64,000 nucleotides of DNA from Moniliophthora roreri (Eukaryota; Basidiomycota; Agaricomycetes; Agaricales; Marasmiaceae), in assembly GCA_001466705.2 (NCBI GenBank), contig LATX02000220.1:62001-126000 (forward strand). The letters run 5' to 3'. The notes under the pieces are model-generated. The model saw only the letters and a program-made list of their open reading frames with translations, did not search any database and was not told the origin of the DNA. This document shows positions 19,414-32,689 of this stretch, in pieces (within the stretch, counting starts at the first letter, position 1; every line of letters begins with the position of its first letter). Position numbers and translations under genes: made by a program.

Positions 19414-21934
19414 TTACATCCTTCTAAACATATTCTTACTCCCACTCCGAACACCTTGTCTCCGATGCGTTCTACCCTTTCGGTCACTCTCCGACACCTC
19501 GACTTCGGACACCTCTCCTCCACGTTCCATGCCTGCGCCAAACGTCTCGACGCCCTTTCGTTTAGGCTTCGAGCGCCCAGTCTCCAGCACCTGAGAAGAG
19601 CCTTTTGATGGTATGAACGTCATCTCCAAGCCACCATCTTCACCAAGCTTGACACCCTCTTTGCCCTTGCCACCACTGTTTTTCACTCCGTTGGTCTGAG
19701 ACCTACGCTGACCAAACGTAGCATCTTTTGTAACAGCACCTCCACCGGCCTGTGCGTGCATAGGCACCATTCTGACGTTCGCCTTTCGATTTTGCTGTTT
19801 TGTGCGAGCGTAGACTTCATCTGCTCGAGCATTCTTTTGACCTGGCCGCTTACGAGGATCAAATTTGGTTAATTCTGCGGCGATCCTATTAAGTAAGAAG
19901 CTACAGTAGAGTAGAGTATCAGGTTACTCACCGCCAGCATCACTGCTATCTTCACTGCTATTGCTGTCATCTTCGCTTTCGCTATCGCTCTCCCCGAGAC
20001 CATCAGAAGACATCTTGTCACTTTCATCTTCTTCATCCTCGACAGCGGTCTTTCCGCGATCGTACATACTCTTCCGTTGAGCAACCGATGATGGGTTCAA
20101 CAACGCGTACTCCCTGCTGTTCACATCAATCTCGAACTCGGGGTCTTCGAACACCTTGGAGAATCGGGGATCGTTCAAGAGGCTTGCACCAGCCTTTTGA
20201 TCGCCTTCTTCTTCATCGACATCCATATTATCCTTGTCCTCTCCTTCCTCATTTTCTTGCTCTTGCACCTTCTTCTTCCTCCTCTCCTCTCGTTTCTTCG
20301 CCTTCTCTTCATCTTTGAGAATCTTCTCAGCCAACCCCTTGTTTACTTTCACACCAATGGCCTGTTTCTTTGACCTTATACGTGTCTCGGAGAGTTTGTC
20401 CATTTTCTCCTTGATCATCTTTTCTCGGTGTTCGGCATATGCGAAGGGGTTGGCTATCAGACGAGCGGTGTCGTAGAGTTTTAGTGAAACGAAGTAGCCG
20501 TGCATGTATGGTTTGAGAGCTGGCGTGCCAACGAGGTGGTCCAAGCCGAGTCTACGAATAAGAACACAAGTGGTCAGTACATAGTTCACCGGAGGAGCTG
20601 AGAGCGTACTTTGCAAGTTCGCCTCGTTCGACGAATTTATAGTCTTCATAAACGTTGCGGACCGCATTATCTTCCATCTCCTCTGTAATATTTTCGAGGA
20701 AACTTGCCCACCGAGGCGCAGGTCCGAGTTGGGGAATAAAAAAGGTGGACATCTGGATACCCTCATTGGCCGAAAGAAGTAAACCACTTCCCGGGACATG
20801 ATGGACATCGTTGAGGTCTGCAGCTGGCGTTATTGAGCAGAAGTTGGTAGATGGCTAATCGGTGTGTCAGCAAGCGCACGGGAGGCACAAAGAATTCACA
20901 TACCGATGCACGATCCCAGATTTTAATAACCTTCTTATCCGCACTTAGAACCATACCATCTCCTGCCATTCGACTTCCTCCTTCTATCCAGATTACGTTC
21001 TTCATGGGTAAACCATATCCCTGGTCCTTCGCAGCGTAAGGCTTCGCAGCGCGGATATCATACAATAGTGTATGTCCCGTGGATGTGCCTATGGCGTATG
21101 AAAGTCCATCGGCCCTCGAAGAAATTGCAGTAACACCAAGAGCCTCCATTGTCCCATCAAAACTTGACGAAACCAACTTGTTCGCCGGTAATTGCAACAC
21201 ACCAACACAATTCCTCGACCTCGGATCCCAAAATTGTGCTGTACCATTACCGTCAACCCCGAATGCGAATAGCTGGTGAGCAGGATTTATGTCGATGCAG
21301 TTGACACCAGATATCTCTTGGTCAGACTCGAGGACTAAAGGAGTCATGAACCGACCTTGGTCGAGACTTAGTCGGTATATCTCGTTTCCAGATGCCGAAA
21401 GGAGTGCGTCGCATGAAGGAAAATGATAGGCAACTGAACGCCCAAATTTTGGTATTCGAGTCCGGTAGTGAAATCCACCCTGTGTGTGTAACTCTATACT
21501 GCGGTCATTTTGGAGGTGTATTGACTTTGTCCAATCGTCGGATAGCATCTTGTTGAGAACATGGGTTAGATTGCAGTCTCTGGCCCAATCATGAACGACT
21601 TACGCACAGCAAAGTCCACATTTTCCGCATCTGTATGCCTCTCAAACTTTAACGACAGTTGTCCCAAATCCCAAACCCGTATTTGAGGTTTATATGTCCC
21701 CGTAGCGATGACATGCGTCCCGTCCCGTGTAGTTTTGACTTTGTTACTGGCTTCGGGAAACTCGAAGCCTTGGATGAGCTCGATAGTTCCCTCAAAGTGC
21801 TCCTTGACGGCGCGCTTCCCTTTCCCCTTGCTCGCTGCTCTTTTTCTTGTCAACCAATCTGGCAGTGATGAAGATGACCCTGCGGTCGCCCCGTTGACAG
21901 TGTAAACCTTGACATTGTCTGCCTCCATGGCCAT
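19414..21934 (-). CDS. Ribosome biogenesis protein ENP2/NOL10 family
   Basis: Nucleolar WD-repeat protein required for 40S subunit maturation as part of the small-subunit processome. The N-terminal exon starts MAMEADNVKVYTVNG, followed by basic residues and a beta-propeller segment (VIATGTYKPQIRVWDL). The next exon carries more WD blades (NEIYRLSL, GTAQFWDPRSRNCVGVL, GHTLLYDIR, VIKIWDRAS). Then come the linker with QLGPAPRWASFLENITEE, the LGLDHLVGTPALKPYMHGYF segment typical of NOL10, a Lys/Glu-rich coiled stretch, and the NUC153 motif DPRFSKVFEDPEFEID. The tail is acidic then Arg/Lys-rich, ending RSGSKNMFRRM. At least four short introns are implied. The start at 21934 is taken over an earlier Met (22120) whose extension is not conserved-looking. 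Confidence 0.92.
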
Positions 21935-23262
21935 TTCCTGCCTTAGATAAAGTCGTTTCTGGACGAGGTGAGTAGAGAGATTCAGACCTGGAGCTGATTC
22001 CCGAGATTTTTCACAAATTTGACGATGTGGTGAGGAATCTAGCGTTACAATCGGTGCCAACACGGAGGGCAGAAGCAAAGGGGGTACATAGAAAATTTTT
22101 GATGGAGCATAAATTGTCAATTGGATCTATCTATCTATCTCGCATCTCACTTGTCTCTTTCTACCATTAACCATGGCCCTTGCATGGCCCATCGACTCCT
22201 CCGAGTGGTGATCGAGGTACTGGAATAAACCGAGCACTATGGACGATCGTGACCTTCAACCGGGAAATAAAGCCGCTTGAATGATCATGAAATGACTCTC
22301 ATTTGGATTGTCAAGACGGAGCTTTTGTCCACAACGGCAGTTGATCTGTCTAGGTGTTCGCACATTGGAGCGGCTGTATATGTATGTCAGTCTACCCAAG
22401 CGAATTCATACAGAGAACCTATTTCAAGAACCAGTCGAGAACAGGCTCCGAGATCTCTCACATTGCGAGCCGACTAGTGTATTGGTCTCAAATTGGTCTA
22501 TCGCATCACATTCACTGTCATAGGAATTGTTCGAGAATTCGTTACATGAACGATTCGCCGAAAACGCCGTCGTCCTACAAGTAGTTGATCATTCTCCAGG
22601 CTGGTTACACGAGATGGTTGCTGACCTGTAGCTATACCTCCTAAGTGGCATGGCAGGCGCCTTGCTTCGCGGCGTTCAATTGGACATCTTCTATGAAGTC
22701 CCAAAGATGACCGTGTACGTTCCTTCTCTATGTTTCATCAACCGTTTGTGATCTTTGAAGCTTTCTCTTATTCATTTAGCAGTTGGCATAACGGGGTAGG
22801 CCGAGCTCTAGCCTTGTGGTAGAGCCTCTAGGCTTCCTCTAGTTCGCTGCCAGGATTGTCGGTGGGTCAGTTTCTCGAAGGTCAGCGTCCACGACTACCA
22901 AGCTTCCACAAACTTTGTGCGTTTCGAGCGCCGCATTTAGCAAAGACGACTGTACTGGCGCTGATCTTGCCACGAAATCATTGATGCAACCAGGATCTTG
23001 TGCTGGTCCTGTGCTTATGTTCTGTGAGTTCGGAGCGGTTTTTGCGGTACATGGAGGTTGAAGTAGTAGGCAACATGTAAATTACGACTTCATGATCAGA
23101 GAACATTATAACCATTAAAGTCCCATTCGTCGCTCAGGGAGTTATTCCGCCGGCCAATTTTTTTTTTCAAATTCTTGAAAAGTCACGTGGCATTGAAACC
23201 GCCACGTCGTCAGTGGTCCAAAAAGACACGTCTGAGTTTCAAGACATTTGCTCTTCTCCACC
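21935..23262. other. Intergenic stretch without recognisable gene
   Basis: Only short frames. It separates the divergent ENP2 and ERV29 genes and should hold both promoters. A short ATCT repeat lies near 22122-22140. I saw no tRNA that folds convincingly. Confidence 0.45.
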
Positions 23263-24419
23263 ATGACTTCTCGCATTAGCATTGCTCGCCCACAATCTAA
23301 TAACTACAACCCCGACCCTCACGGCTTCTCCAATTCCCGTCCTTCTTCAGGCTACCGGTCAGCCAATCCTGATGATCCTGTCGAGAAACTCAGAACATTT
23401 GGGAAGCAAATTGAAGACAATGTGGAGATTCTTTCACAGCCGTTAAAGCCCCATTTGCCGGCAATTGGTCGCTTTTTGATTGTGGTGACATTCTTGGAGG
23501 ATGCTTTGAGAATCATGACCCAGTGGGGAGATCAGACTTGGTACTTGCAAAAGTATGTCTGTCGCTTGTATAATATGGCCTCTTTTCTGACACTCGCCTT
23601 GTATCAATTCAGTCACAGACACTTTCCATGGGGAATCTCGCACTTGTTTTTGATCACGAACGTCATTGTGAGCTTCCATTTATCGAGTTCAGCATCAACG
23701 AATGGCTTTCTGACTGGAAGAATGGCAGACCATGCTTGCCGGCTCTGCTGCAGTAATCCTGAAACGGTACTCAGAATATGCTGTTGCTGGCCTTTTGGCC
23801 GTTGTGGTCATTCAGGGCTTCGGTTATGGACTCATCTTCGACCTCACCTTCTTCCTCCGTAACTTGAGCGTCATCGGTGGTCTTTTCATGGTGTTCAGTG
23901 ACTCCATGGTGACCCGTAAGAAGGTCTTTGCTGGTTTACCTACCATTAGCGAGACGGATCGCAAGAAATAGTCAGTCTATCCTCGACAGCCCTCGTAATC
24001 GTACTGACCAGTTGCAATTAGCTTCCTCCTCGCCGGTCGTGTCCTGCTCATCTTCCTCTTCCTCGGATTCGTCATCCAAGGTTCATGGAGTGTCGCTCGT
24101 GTTTTCGTATCGATACTCGGTTTGGCTGCCTGTACTATGGTTGCAGTCGGCTTTAAAGCCAAGTGGTCCGCTGTATTCCTCGTTATGGTCCTTAGTGTCT
24201 TCAATGTCTTCGCGAATAACTGGTGGAGCGTTCCTTCGGCGCATCCTCAGCGCGATTTCTTGAAATATGACTTTTTCCAGACGCTTTGTGAGTACATCCC
24301 ATTTTCAGTTCGGGAAAACTCGCTGACCTGAATGACCAGCCATCGTTGGTGGCCTGATTCTCTTGGTTAATATGGGACCAGGTGGTCTGTCGGTTGACGA
24401 GAAAAAGAAGACCTACTAG
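23263..24419 (+). CDS. ERV29/SURF4-family ER cargo receptor
   Basis: Polytopic membrane protein that loads soluble cargo into COPII vesicles at the ER and cycles to the Golgi. Exons 23263-23552, 23613-23667, 23729-23970, 24022-24287 and 24340-24419 sum to 310 residues, the size of yeast Erv29. After a hydrophilic N-terminus come DPVEKLRTFGKQIEDNVE, several hydrophobic membrane spans (FLIVVTFLEDALRI, YAVAGLLAVVVIQG, FLLAGRVLLIFLFLGFV, FLVMVLSVFNVF) and NNWWSVPSAHPQRDFLKYDFFQTL. The last exon ends DEKKKTY, a C-terminal dilysine (KKxx) ER-retrieval signal. The start at 23263 is preferred to 23248, which only adds five residues. Confidence is high from the whole-length match of pattern and length. 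Confidence 0.93.
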
Positions 24420-26891
24420 GTGATATGTAGTACACACGGGCGGTGGTGGAAAGTGGCTCGTTATTGTACATATGGAGTTACACGGCTGTGTTGTCGCTCG
24501 TTCCTCAAAACTCGTTTCAACGTGTGTATTTATCTCATTGGATGTAAGTTTTTTCATACGTTTGGTTGAATATTTGGTCTCGATCTCAATATTGAGCACG
24601 TGTACGAATATGTCAACCAGATAAGAATGCGAGGAAGTCCTACCAGTTCCTGGGGGAAAACCCAACGGCCTTGACATTAAAAGGATATGTCAAATTTATG
24701 GAGAAGTGGCGCCCTGGGCAGGCGCGGGATGGGTGTTCGAATTCTGTTGGAAAACTGGCGCCTCGTCACTATGCATGGCGGAACCGCGGTGTGTTCTACC
24801 GTGCTCCAAGATCTAGACCAGTATATCTAACGATAATTTGTTCACAGCTTCATTATTTTCATGTGGTGTTGTCAGATCTTTCCTGGGCGTGTGCTCGAGA
24901 TCTTGAGCCTTTACGTTCTCGGTTTTTCAGCTGATGACGAGGACACATTATTAATGAACGTGTATCGCATTGAGTTTTTGTTGTTGCTATTCTCAAACTA
25001 AAGGCTCCTAGTAGTTTTTCTCCGCCCTTGACCTGACAGGGACATGACGACACCAACATGGTGGCCCCAACCCCAGTGATTCTTACACAGACACAAGCTA
25101 ATTCACCGATCTCGGGGCTTTGATATTCCCTAAGGTCATACCCGCGATACTGGGACGGTCCGCAGGGTTCGTTTGATTTGAGGTGCAATGGCCATAGGGA
25201 ACGTTGGCTTCTGAATTTCGAGACAAGGACCCCTTCGTCAGTGATCGTCAGAAGAGAAGGGAGAAGGTCGTTCTCGCGTCACCGGTGGCCTACAGTTCTA
25301 CGGACTCACCTCGGTAGATTTGCTTAGACCTTGCATAGGTCGAGGGCGGTATCAGTGATACGAACTTGAGCGGGAAGGTTAAGATCAAAGAAGCACCAGA
25401 AAGTAGCGTTTACCGAGGAATCACCGAATTCACCGTCATGAAAAGCAGCCAATTCCAGGCTCTTCTAACACGTACTTATCCCAGCACATTTTGGAGATAA
25501 CAGTCAATATCAGAAAACGATGTGGAATAGTTACTGTAAGACAGAAGGAACGGCCCGGGGCGTTTCCACAAAGATAGCCGCTTGTTTGAAGAGACACCAT
25601 CTATCCAAGTTTCTCTGTGCAGAAGGGAAATTTTCAGTCTTCTGACCGAGCATGTCGAGAGAGGAAGATTACACTTCCCTCCGTCGGCTTAGTGTCCGCA
25701 CAATTGATGTCCAGAGTCTTCGCAGTCCGCGCTTTTCGCAAGTGAGGGTAAAGACAGCAACAGCGACTCCCGCTTCGGTGCGCGGTTCCTTGAAACGGCA
25801 AAGGCGTGGGTTCACGAACAATGAGGTTCAACTTCGAGATAGTGGACCGGTGTAATGTGTCGAACTTGGGAAACGGGAATTACGATCTCCGCCCAGGCCA
25901 CGGTTACCGGCCCTTCGAAGGATAGCTTTATCAAGACGTATTGAGCCAGGGTGTGGGGGGGGGCATCAAGTAAGTTTGGACGAACGTAAGCTGTTCCATA
26001 GAAGTCTGCCGTGGTCCAAGAAATCCAAAGTTGTTAGGACCCTTCGCCATGAGAAATGTGACGCTATGGGGTAGATATGGCGGTATTAAGGAGTTGCGAG
26101 AAGACGAGGAGTATACTTGGAATCAGTGCGTCGCCAATCTGCAAACCCGAGCGCAACGTGCGAGAGGCACGAAGCGAGAGCCTAATCACCGTCAGTCAGC
26201 CCGTTTCCCGTCGCTGGATATTTGAAATACGAGGTTCAGAAAATCGTGCAAACGATTGATGAATTATTCGGTGAGAAGGCTCCAGCTGCGGGTTCCCAAA
26301 AGCTGGCTGATCGAAGAATAGCATTCCCAATTTCATTTGTATATTTTCGCCGATGACATCCATGAGAGTATCAAAGACATTGACCGTGGGTCTGTTGCAA
26401 AGCGAACGTTACTTGCAAAGAGGTATATTCCATGGCATCCATGGAATGCTTCTGGTGGAATTAAAATCCGAGTCAACAGGATACCTTTTGCCTGGGTGTA
26501 GACTTGATACAGAGCGGAAAGTTTGACGGTGCGAATGGTGCCATAAATGCAGCACGGTAAGCCAAACTTCCTGCTATCACTTCACAGCCATTAGTGATGC
26601 GATAGTAAGATGTGACCTGAGTAAATTTGTGTCTCTAAAATTTCAAATTAGCCTGCTAAGGACATATTTTGAAGCTGAGGTGCGCCACCTGACAAACATA
26701 TTCCAAGGTCCTTGACAAAGGGACTGGAATCGAGACTGCTGTAGTACAAGGTTCTCCGTAAGCAGGACTCCGGACCGGTGTCACGTCAAGTCACTCACAA
26801 ATGACTCTTGTGACTGCATGAGGTCTATCGCGCCTGTATCCCAGGCATCCACAGTCTTCTCCTCTTTTCATCTTCAACCTTAAATCGGCTC
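24420..26891. other. Gene-poor stretch, about 2.5 kb
   Basis: Short frames on both strands without motif, codon-consistent length or believable splice partners. The region may contain heavily decayed coding or mobile DNA, but nothing can be supported by eye. Confidence 0.4.
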
Positions 26892-28793
26892 ATGTCGGGA
26901 AGACGAAAACGTGCTGTGTCACCGAATGAAGATGCCGAAGAATACTGCACCACATCCCCGGAATGCTCAGACTCAGAATACACTAAATCCGTTCGGCGTC
27001 ATGCATCGAAGGTCACCAAGAGAAAGAAGCAGCGTCGTGAGGAGAACGAACCGCACGGACCTGTTCTTTACCATAATGCTGGCACAAAACATCTGAAGTC
27101 CTTACATATCCTTGCATCAGTGGCTTCCATGCAAAACTCGCTACTCCTATGGTACTCCACAGTTCGTGATGCTCGCGGTATGCCGTGGAGGAAGCCATTT
27201 GATCCTACTTTGGGTCCTTCAGAAAAGGCTCAGAGAGCTTATGAAGTTTCGTTCTTCCGCGAATGTAATAGGCTCAGTAATTGACGACATATGTTAGGTC
27301 TGGATCTCGGAAATTATGCTACAGCAGACGCAGGTGGCAACAGTGATTCCCTATTACAATACATGGATGAAAAAGTGTGTATCAGGGTCATTTTCCCGCA
27401 TCTTCTTCTTAAATCGACATTCAGATTCCCGACACTAAGTCACCTTGTACGGAGCGTTGTTCTTTACCCTTTACCCACGAAGCCCCACTCAGTATTCTGG
27501 TATAGGCGTCATCATCCATTGACGATGTGAATGCTCTTTGGAAGGGTTTAGGTTACTACAGTCGCGCGAGTCGTTTACTCGCCGGCGCTCAAAAAGCTGT
27601 TAAAGAGTATGGAGGAAAATTGCCCGACAACGCTAGAGAGATGGAAGCAAACATACCGGGAATCGGACGATACAGCGCAGGAGCAATATGTTCCATTGCC
27701 TACGGAGAACGTGTCCCTGTAGTGAGTTCCTCATCCTTTGGACATCCTCACAAAGTTGACGCCTTCCTCAGCTAGATGGAAACGTGCATCGCCTTTTAAG
27801 TCGAATTTTGGCGTTGCACTCTCCTCCAAAAGGGAAAGCTACTTTGAACATCCTTTGGGATGCTGCTACCGCCATGGTCCAAAATGTTGACAATACGGAT
27901 ACAGGTGCTTAGACTTAATACAAACACGGCTAGAATTCTAACACCTTAGGATACTCCAGACACCCTGGAGAAGAATCCAGGAGACATTAATCAAGCCCTC
28001 ATCGAATTAGGAAGTACTGTTTGCAAAGTCCGCGAGCCGTCATGCGAATCGTGCCCTCTTCGTCCCTGGTGCAACGCCTATGCATTCCAGGTAGGGAACG
28101 AATGATTTCATGACCTCTTTTTTCGCTAAACATTCACAAGTCGGGGAACTTCAGCACAGTTTTGGATATAGAAGACTTGTGTACCCTGTGCGAGCCTCTT
28201 CTGGCGAATCCCAGTGTTCTTGACTACCCGATGAAAGTTGACCGCAAGAAGGCAAGAGCTGAGGTGGACGTAGTCAGTGTGGTGGAATGGTGTCCAGCCT
28301 CACCTCCAGCGCGAAGGATGTTTCTCTTAGTCAGGCGACCTGACAAAGGTGCGACCAGTGTTCCTTTTTTTATTCGAACAAGCAAATGATTTCGAGTTCA
28401 GGACTTTTGGCCGGCCTATACGAATTTCCCACTACTTCAAATATCTCGTTGAATGGCGAAGATAATCATATTGAGCTTGCAAGTGAACAGATAAAGTTGC
28501 TCATCGCATCGCCAATATCATCTCTGCACCCTCGGGGTGACTCCGAGCCAGAATGTCACCCAGACCATTACCATATAGTCCATGTTCGCTCCGCGGGCGA
28601 GATTCAACATGTTTTCTCTCATATTAAGAAAACCTACAGAGTGCAATGGGTCCTTATCGGTGGCGGCCGTGAGCCACCGCGGTTGAAGGCATCTTTTCCC
28701 AACAATTCACTGGATCAAAAGGGGCAGAAGTCTACTGGCAAATCTCTACAAGCAATATGGATTCCCATAGAAGGTGTCGCTGAGGCTAAGTAA
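26892..28793 (+). CDS. Adenine DNA glycosylase, MutY/MYH family
   Basis: Base-excision repair enzyme that removes adenine mispaired with 8-oxoguanine. After a basic N-terminus ([10 protein letters not shown], a likely nuclear signal), splicing at 27246-27297 joins AYE to [15 protein letters not shown], the MutY signature. Next come [12 protein letters not shown], the helix-hairpin-helix [12 protein letters not shown], and [14 protein letters not shown] with the catalytic Asp, restored by removing an intron just after VPV. A 4Fe-4S site follows with spacing C-x6-C-x2-C-x5-C ([17 protein letters not shown]). The C-terminal part contains [11 protein letters not shown] and [15 protein letters not shown], the Nudix-like 8-oxoG recognition domain. 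All key residues are present, so the gene looks functional. It pairs in function with the MTH1-like gene at 4.2 kb. Confidence 0.92.
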
Positions 28794-31220
28794 CTATTCT
28801 CTTTGATTGATAATATACTATGGCTCATCTGATTCTATTAGCATAGGCACGGGAGTAGGAAAAGTGTGGCGTTCGGTGAAAGCTCTATGGGAGGGATGAC
28901 GGGACGCCGTTTCGGAGAGACTGATATTCTTACATTCATTTGACTAATCATATCATTCAAGTTTGAACGTCCCTTATCCACGTCCTGAATATCATTCATT
29001 ACTGACTGTCCCGGAAGAGTATACCCACTGTGGGGCCTCACAGGTTGTGTTGGGTGTTGAATCTCTGAATTATCTTGATCTCTGCATCAGGCCGTGCGCC
29101 TTGTGAGTTCCTTATCGTCTACTATGCAAGGCGCTCACCTTGTTCCAGACTGGCCTCCGCAATGTCATACTATTCTCATAACATTTTTCGACACCAGCGT
29201 GCGACAATTCTTCCTAGTAGGCGCCATTCTCACCAGTTTTAGGGAAAAGAAGTGTTAACCAAGGTCTCATGAGCCTCCTTTGTCGACGGGCATATCTTCG
29301 CGGTGGGTCGTCATCAACTCGTTGACGGGATGGTCTTTTTCCGCAACGTACGCCAGTGGCTTGTGGTTAGTCGTTTCGCGTATTTTGGTTGCGAGAGTCC
29401 GATCGCTTCGCTACCGCACTTCCATCATGTATCAACCCCGTTCGCCGCCGCTGTATCAATCTGGACAGACTCATTCTTCAAGGCTTGGGTGATTGAGTTG
29501 GGGTTTCCGTATGATTGCATCCGATAGTGCTGTAATGCTGACGAGGAATCACCGGCGAGGAGGAGAGCTGCAATAATCAAAGCATTACGTTGTAACGTCA
29601 GTGCCCTCGGCAAGTTCCAATTAGCACAATTCTACGTACCACATTCCTGTCAGTGAGATTTGCTCAACCCTCTCGAAATGTTTTCTGATCTTCATTCATC
29701 GTAGCGGCACTCCCGCGAGAAGCTTATACTTCGCAGTGTGACATAGTTCCGCTGCCCTTGTTCGCAGCACTCCAAGGAACACAGACATCTAGGCCTGACT
29801 TCTCAATCGCGGTGCTCGGTCGCCCACGCGCTTTCAAATGGCGCGGGTATGACAGGATAGTGCTCCCGTGAGGTTGGCGATGAGCCTTATCAATCGTTTC
29901 CTCTGAGAAAATCAGCACGGATGCCCGTTCACAGAATAATAGTAGTATGTTGCGATGCAATAGTGCTCGAGGGTTTCAATTATCCTACCATGGACCATAG
30001 GAGATACTTATTGTGTACGGTGAGTGCCGCATCAAATTACCTTATAAAGCCATGACGAAACCTTGCTGTGGTTTTCTGGAAACTTTGTCGAGCCCTGCAA
30101 GCCTTCGAATCTCAATTGGTGGAAACGAGGGTTGTTTTTAAGGTTATGATATACAACGAGTGAGTGATGATCATTCACCGGAAAACCCCCATTTGACCTC
30201 TATCCTCCATCATCACCCCTTTCAAGTTCAGCGTAAGTACTTATCTCTTCGCAATGTACTGGGTGTCTACCCGGACCTGCTGCTGTCGACAAAGGTACGG
30301 TACCCAGTAGTCTGGATAGTGAGTGCCAGTTCCAGTTCACAGAAGTTCACAGGCCCTCCTTTGCATCAACCGAACTCGAGTTGCCCGATCATTGTTGGCA
30401 GAATCTCTTGAGTCTTAGGGTCGCATGTATAGGCATCATGGAATTATGTTTGTTTTCCGTCGACCATGGGTATCACTGTCAGGGCATCTTACAAGGGCCG
30501 GGGTGTGCGTGTCACGATCACACTTCTATAGCCATTGATTAAGCTTTTAAAATTTAGGGCGTGTATTCATCTTGGAACTATCATACGGAAACAGCATATT
30601 TGGCAACACGGAATTATAACAGCTGATGGTCGTAACTCCTCCATACGCCTTACGAGTCCATCTTGATGGTCCCGTAAGCTTCGGAGGCCCCGACTTTTAA
30701 ACTGGACTGGATGATTGTTGGATCAACAGCTAGAAACCATGGTATCTTTCAGTGTGATGTGACGAAAGAAATGAATCAGTGCGTGTATTAAATATTCTAC
30801 TTTGATCGAGGCGTTGAGATACATCTTCGATCTTTCACTTTAAGCTTTCAACTCAGCGAATATCGATTCGTGCATTTCATCTTCGTGTCAATCGTGAAGA
30901 CTCCTCGAGGTTCCTCGGCATAAGTATGGAGCTTATCCTCCACCTGCCCGCTCCGTTCTGTCAGCGAATTCTCAGGCCCATCTGGGATGTAGGCGTGGGA
31001 CGAACAGCTTACGTTCTCTGGTTAGCACATTATGACACGGCACACTGTCCAACCTAATTATATCTTTGGATGCATAAATCCGATCTCTGTACGACCCTGT
31101 TTGTCAAGGTCCTTAGCCCTGGGATTCTTATTACCGGTATTTATGCAGAATGATCCATCTTTTCTCTACAAATAAAATCTGACCGACGCCTAGTTACCCT
31201 CCCCCTTCTCATCTCAAACC
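28794..31220. other. Gene-poor stretch, about 2.4 kb
   Basis: Overlapping short frames around 29280-29613 on both strands, none recognisable. It separates MutY from the WOPR regulator and may hold a long promoter for the latter, as is common for fungal developmental regulators. No repeat structure was noticed. Confidence 0.4.
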
Positions 31221-32422
31221 ATGCAACGACCAACATTAGAAAGTGTTCGGATACGCTCCACAAGAGATGCACTCCAGGTGTTTTACGGCGTTGCGACCAA
31301 TAAACTCCCTCTCATAACAAGGCGTTTGGATGCGGAAGAGCGACGAGCGATTGTACCCGGAAACGTTTATGTATGGGAGGAGAGGGGAAGCAATACAGAG
31401 ACAATTGGTGGCGAACTGTCCTTTCTTTCCTGTTTGATGCGTAACTGACCTTCATTTGATAGGCATTGGCATGGAACGCTGGTATGTTGCATGAGAAGCA
31501 TATCAGCTTGTGATATTGACTGGTACCTCGAAGGACCGACGGTATGGGATGGGGCCCCAGCAGTGAGTATGCCCTGATAACACTGTCAACGACACTAATC
31601 ATGAATCTATCAGGAGTGCGCGATGAATGTACGACTGCATGTCATTAATGGCTCTTTACTGAAGCCTTCCTAGTCTTGTTTTACCACCAGAAAGAGTCCG
31701 ATGTGGAGGACGACCCGCTCAATCCCATCACCCCCTGGGCGCAGCTGCTGAAGTTTGTTTCTCTTTCTGTTACCCCCTTCTTGACTGACCAGATGCCTGC
31801 AGGCGACGGGACACTTCTTCGCGACACCCCAAAACAGACTCACAGTCCAGTGAGCCAGAACGACTGGTCAAGCAGACCTATAGTGTTCATGTTTCTCTTC
31901 CTGCCGACAGACCTCGCGGGATCGTCCGGAAATGGCACCTAAGTATGTTCCATTTGTCCTGTCGTGATTTTGCCTGACCTTGCCGTCCAAGCGGCATACT
32001 TCAGTCAGGAGGGACTGAACCGACTTGCGACCATCGATGCCATTCGTGGGATTGGTGATGTGCCAGTGCCAGAGGGCATCTTTCGGAGCGCCCGTGCCAG
32101 CAAAATGCGGCGCGATCCTCGCGACGGGCTATACCCAGTGAACATTCAAGCAACGGATGCAAATGCTTACTATCCGACTATCGAATCGCATCATTCTCAA
32201 CACCATGCGCCGTCAATGGGAGGCTCGACATTGGCTGGGTACCGGCCTGCATCGACTACATCCTCCAGTAATTCGAGCCCGGTCTCAACACATTCAGCAC
32301 TTGGATTGCCCGGGCAGCTGGTGCCCCTAGAGCATCTGCAAAGTGCACCCCCTCCGCGACGCGATCCTGTTGACGAACAGTTATTGCGTCGCTTTAATAC
32401 CACCAATCCTCGACGCTTTTAG
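31221..32422 (+). CDS. Gti1/Pac2-family (WOPR-domain) transcription regulator
   Basis: DNA-binding regulator of the Wor1/Ryp1/Gti1/Pac2 group, which controls morphological and developmental switches in fungi. My model is 31221-31407, 31463-31481, 31534-31562, 31614-31628, 31674-31752, 31803-31942 and 31992-32422, giving 299 residues in frame. The first WOPR half reads IRSTRDALQVFYG, LPLITRRLDAEERR, VYVWEE, then across micro-exons GMERWTDGMGWGPSRVRDEFLFYHQK. The second half reads RLVKQTYSVHVSLP and GIVRKWHLTAYFSQEGLNRL. The C-terminal 140 residues are His/Ser/Pro-rich and disordered. Exons of 19, 29 and 15 nt sit inside the most conserved part of the domain. The two-part layout and sequence pattern make the family call firm; which paralogue it is cannot be told. 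Confidence 0.9.
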
Positions 32423-32689
32423 GTTGACATCATCACCGAGTTGTCTTCTTGCTTCGTAGAATGCATTGCTTTCTTCTTTCTCGTGCTCTGTAACGCTATT
32501 ATTCACAAACACTGTATATTAGACATCTCTGGACTTATCTACTTCACGGACTTGCACAATATGTATCTAGAGTCTTGGGATTCAATAGGGGTCATATGAC
32601 GTAGTGCACACGCAGGGATCGATCAGGTCATTCAAGACAGCGTATTTGTACTATAAAAGCGGATATATTGCTTGGTTCCAAAGCCAACA

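Noticed and set aside
22780..22870. Possible tRNA-like palindromic stretch (AGCTCTAGCC...GGTAGAGCC)
   Set aside because: Arms do not fit a cloverleaf and there is no T-loop consensus at the right distance.
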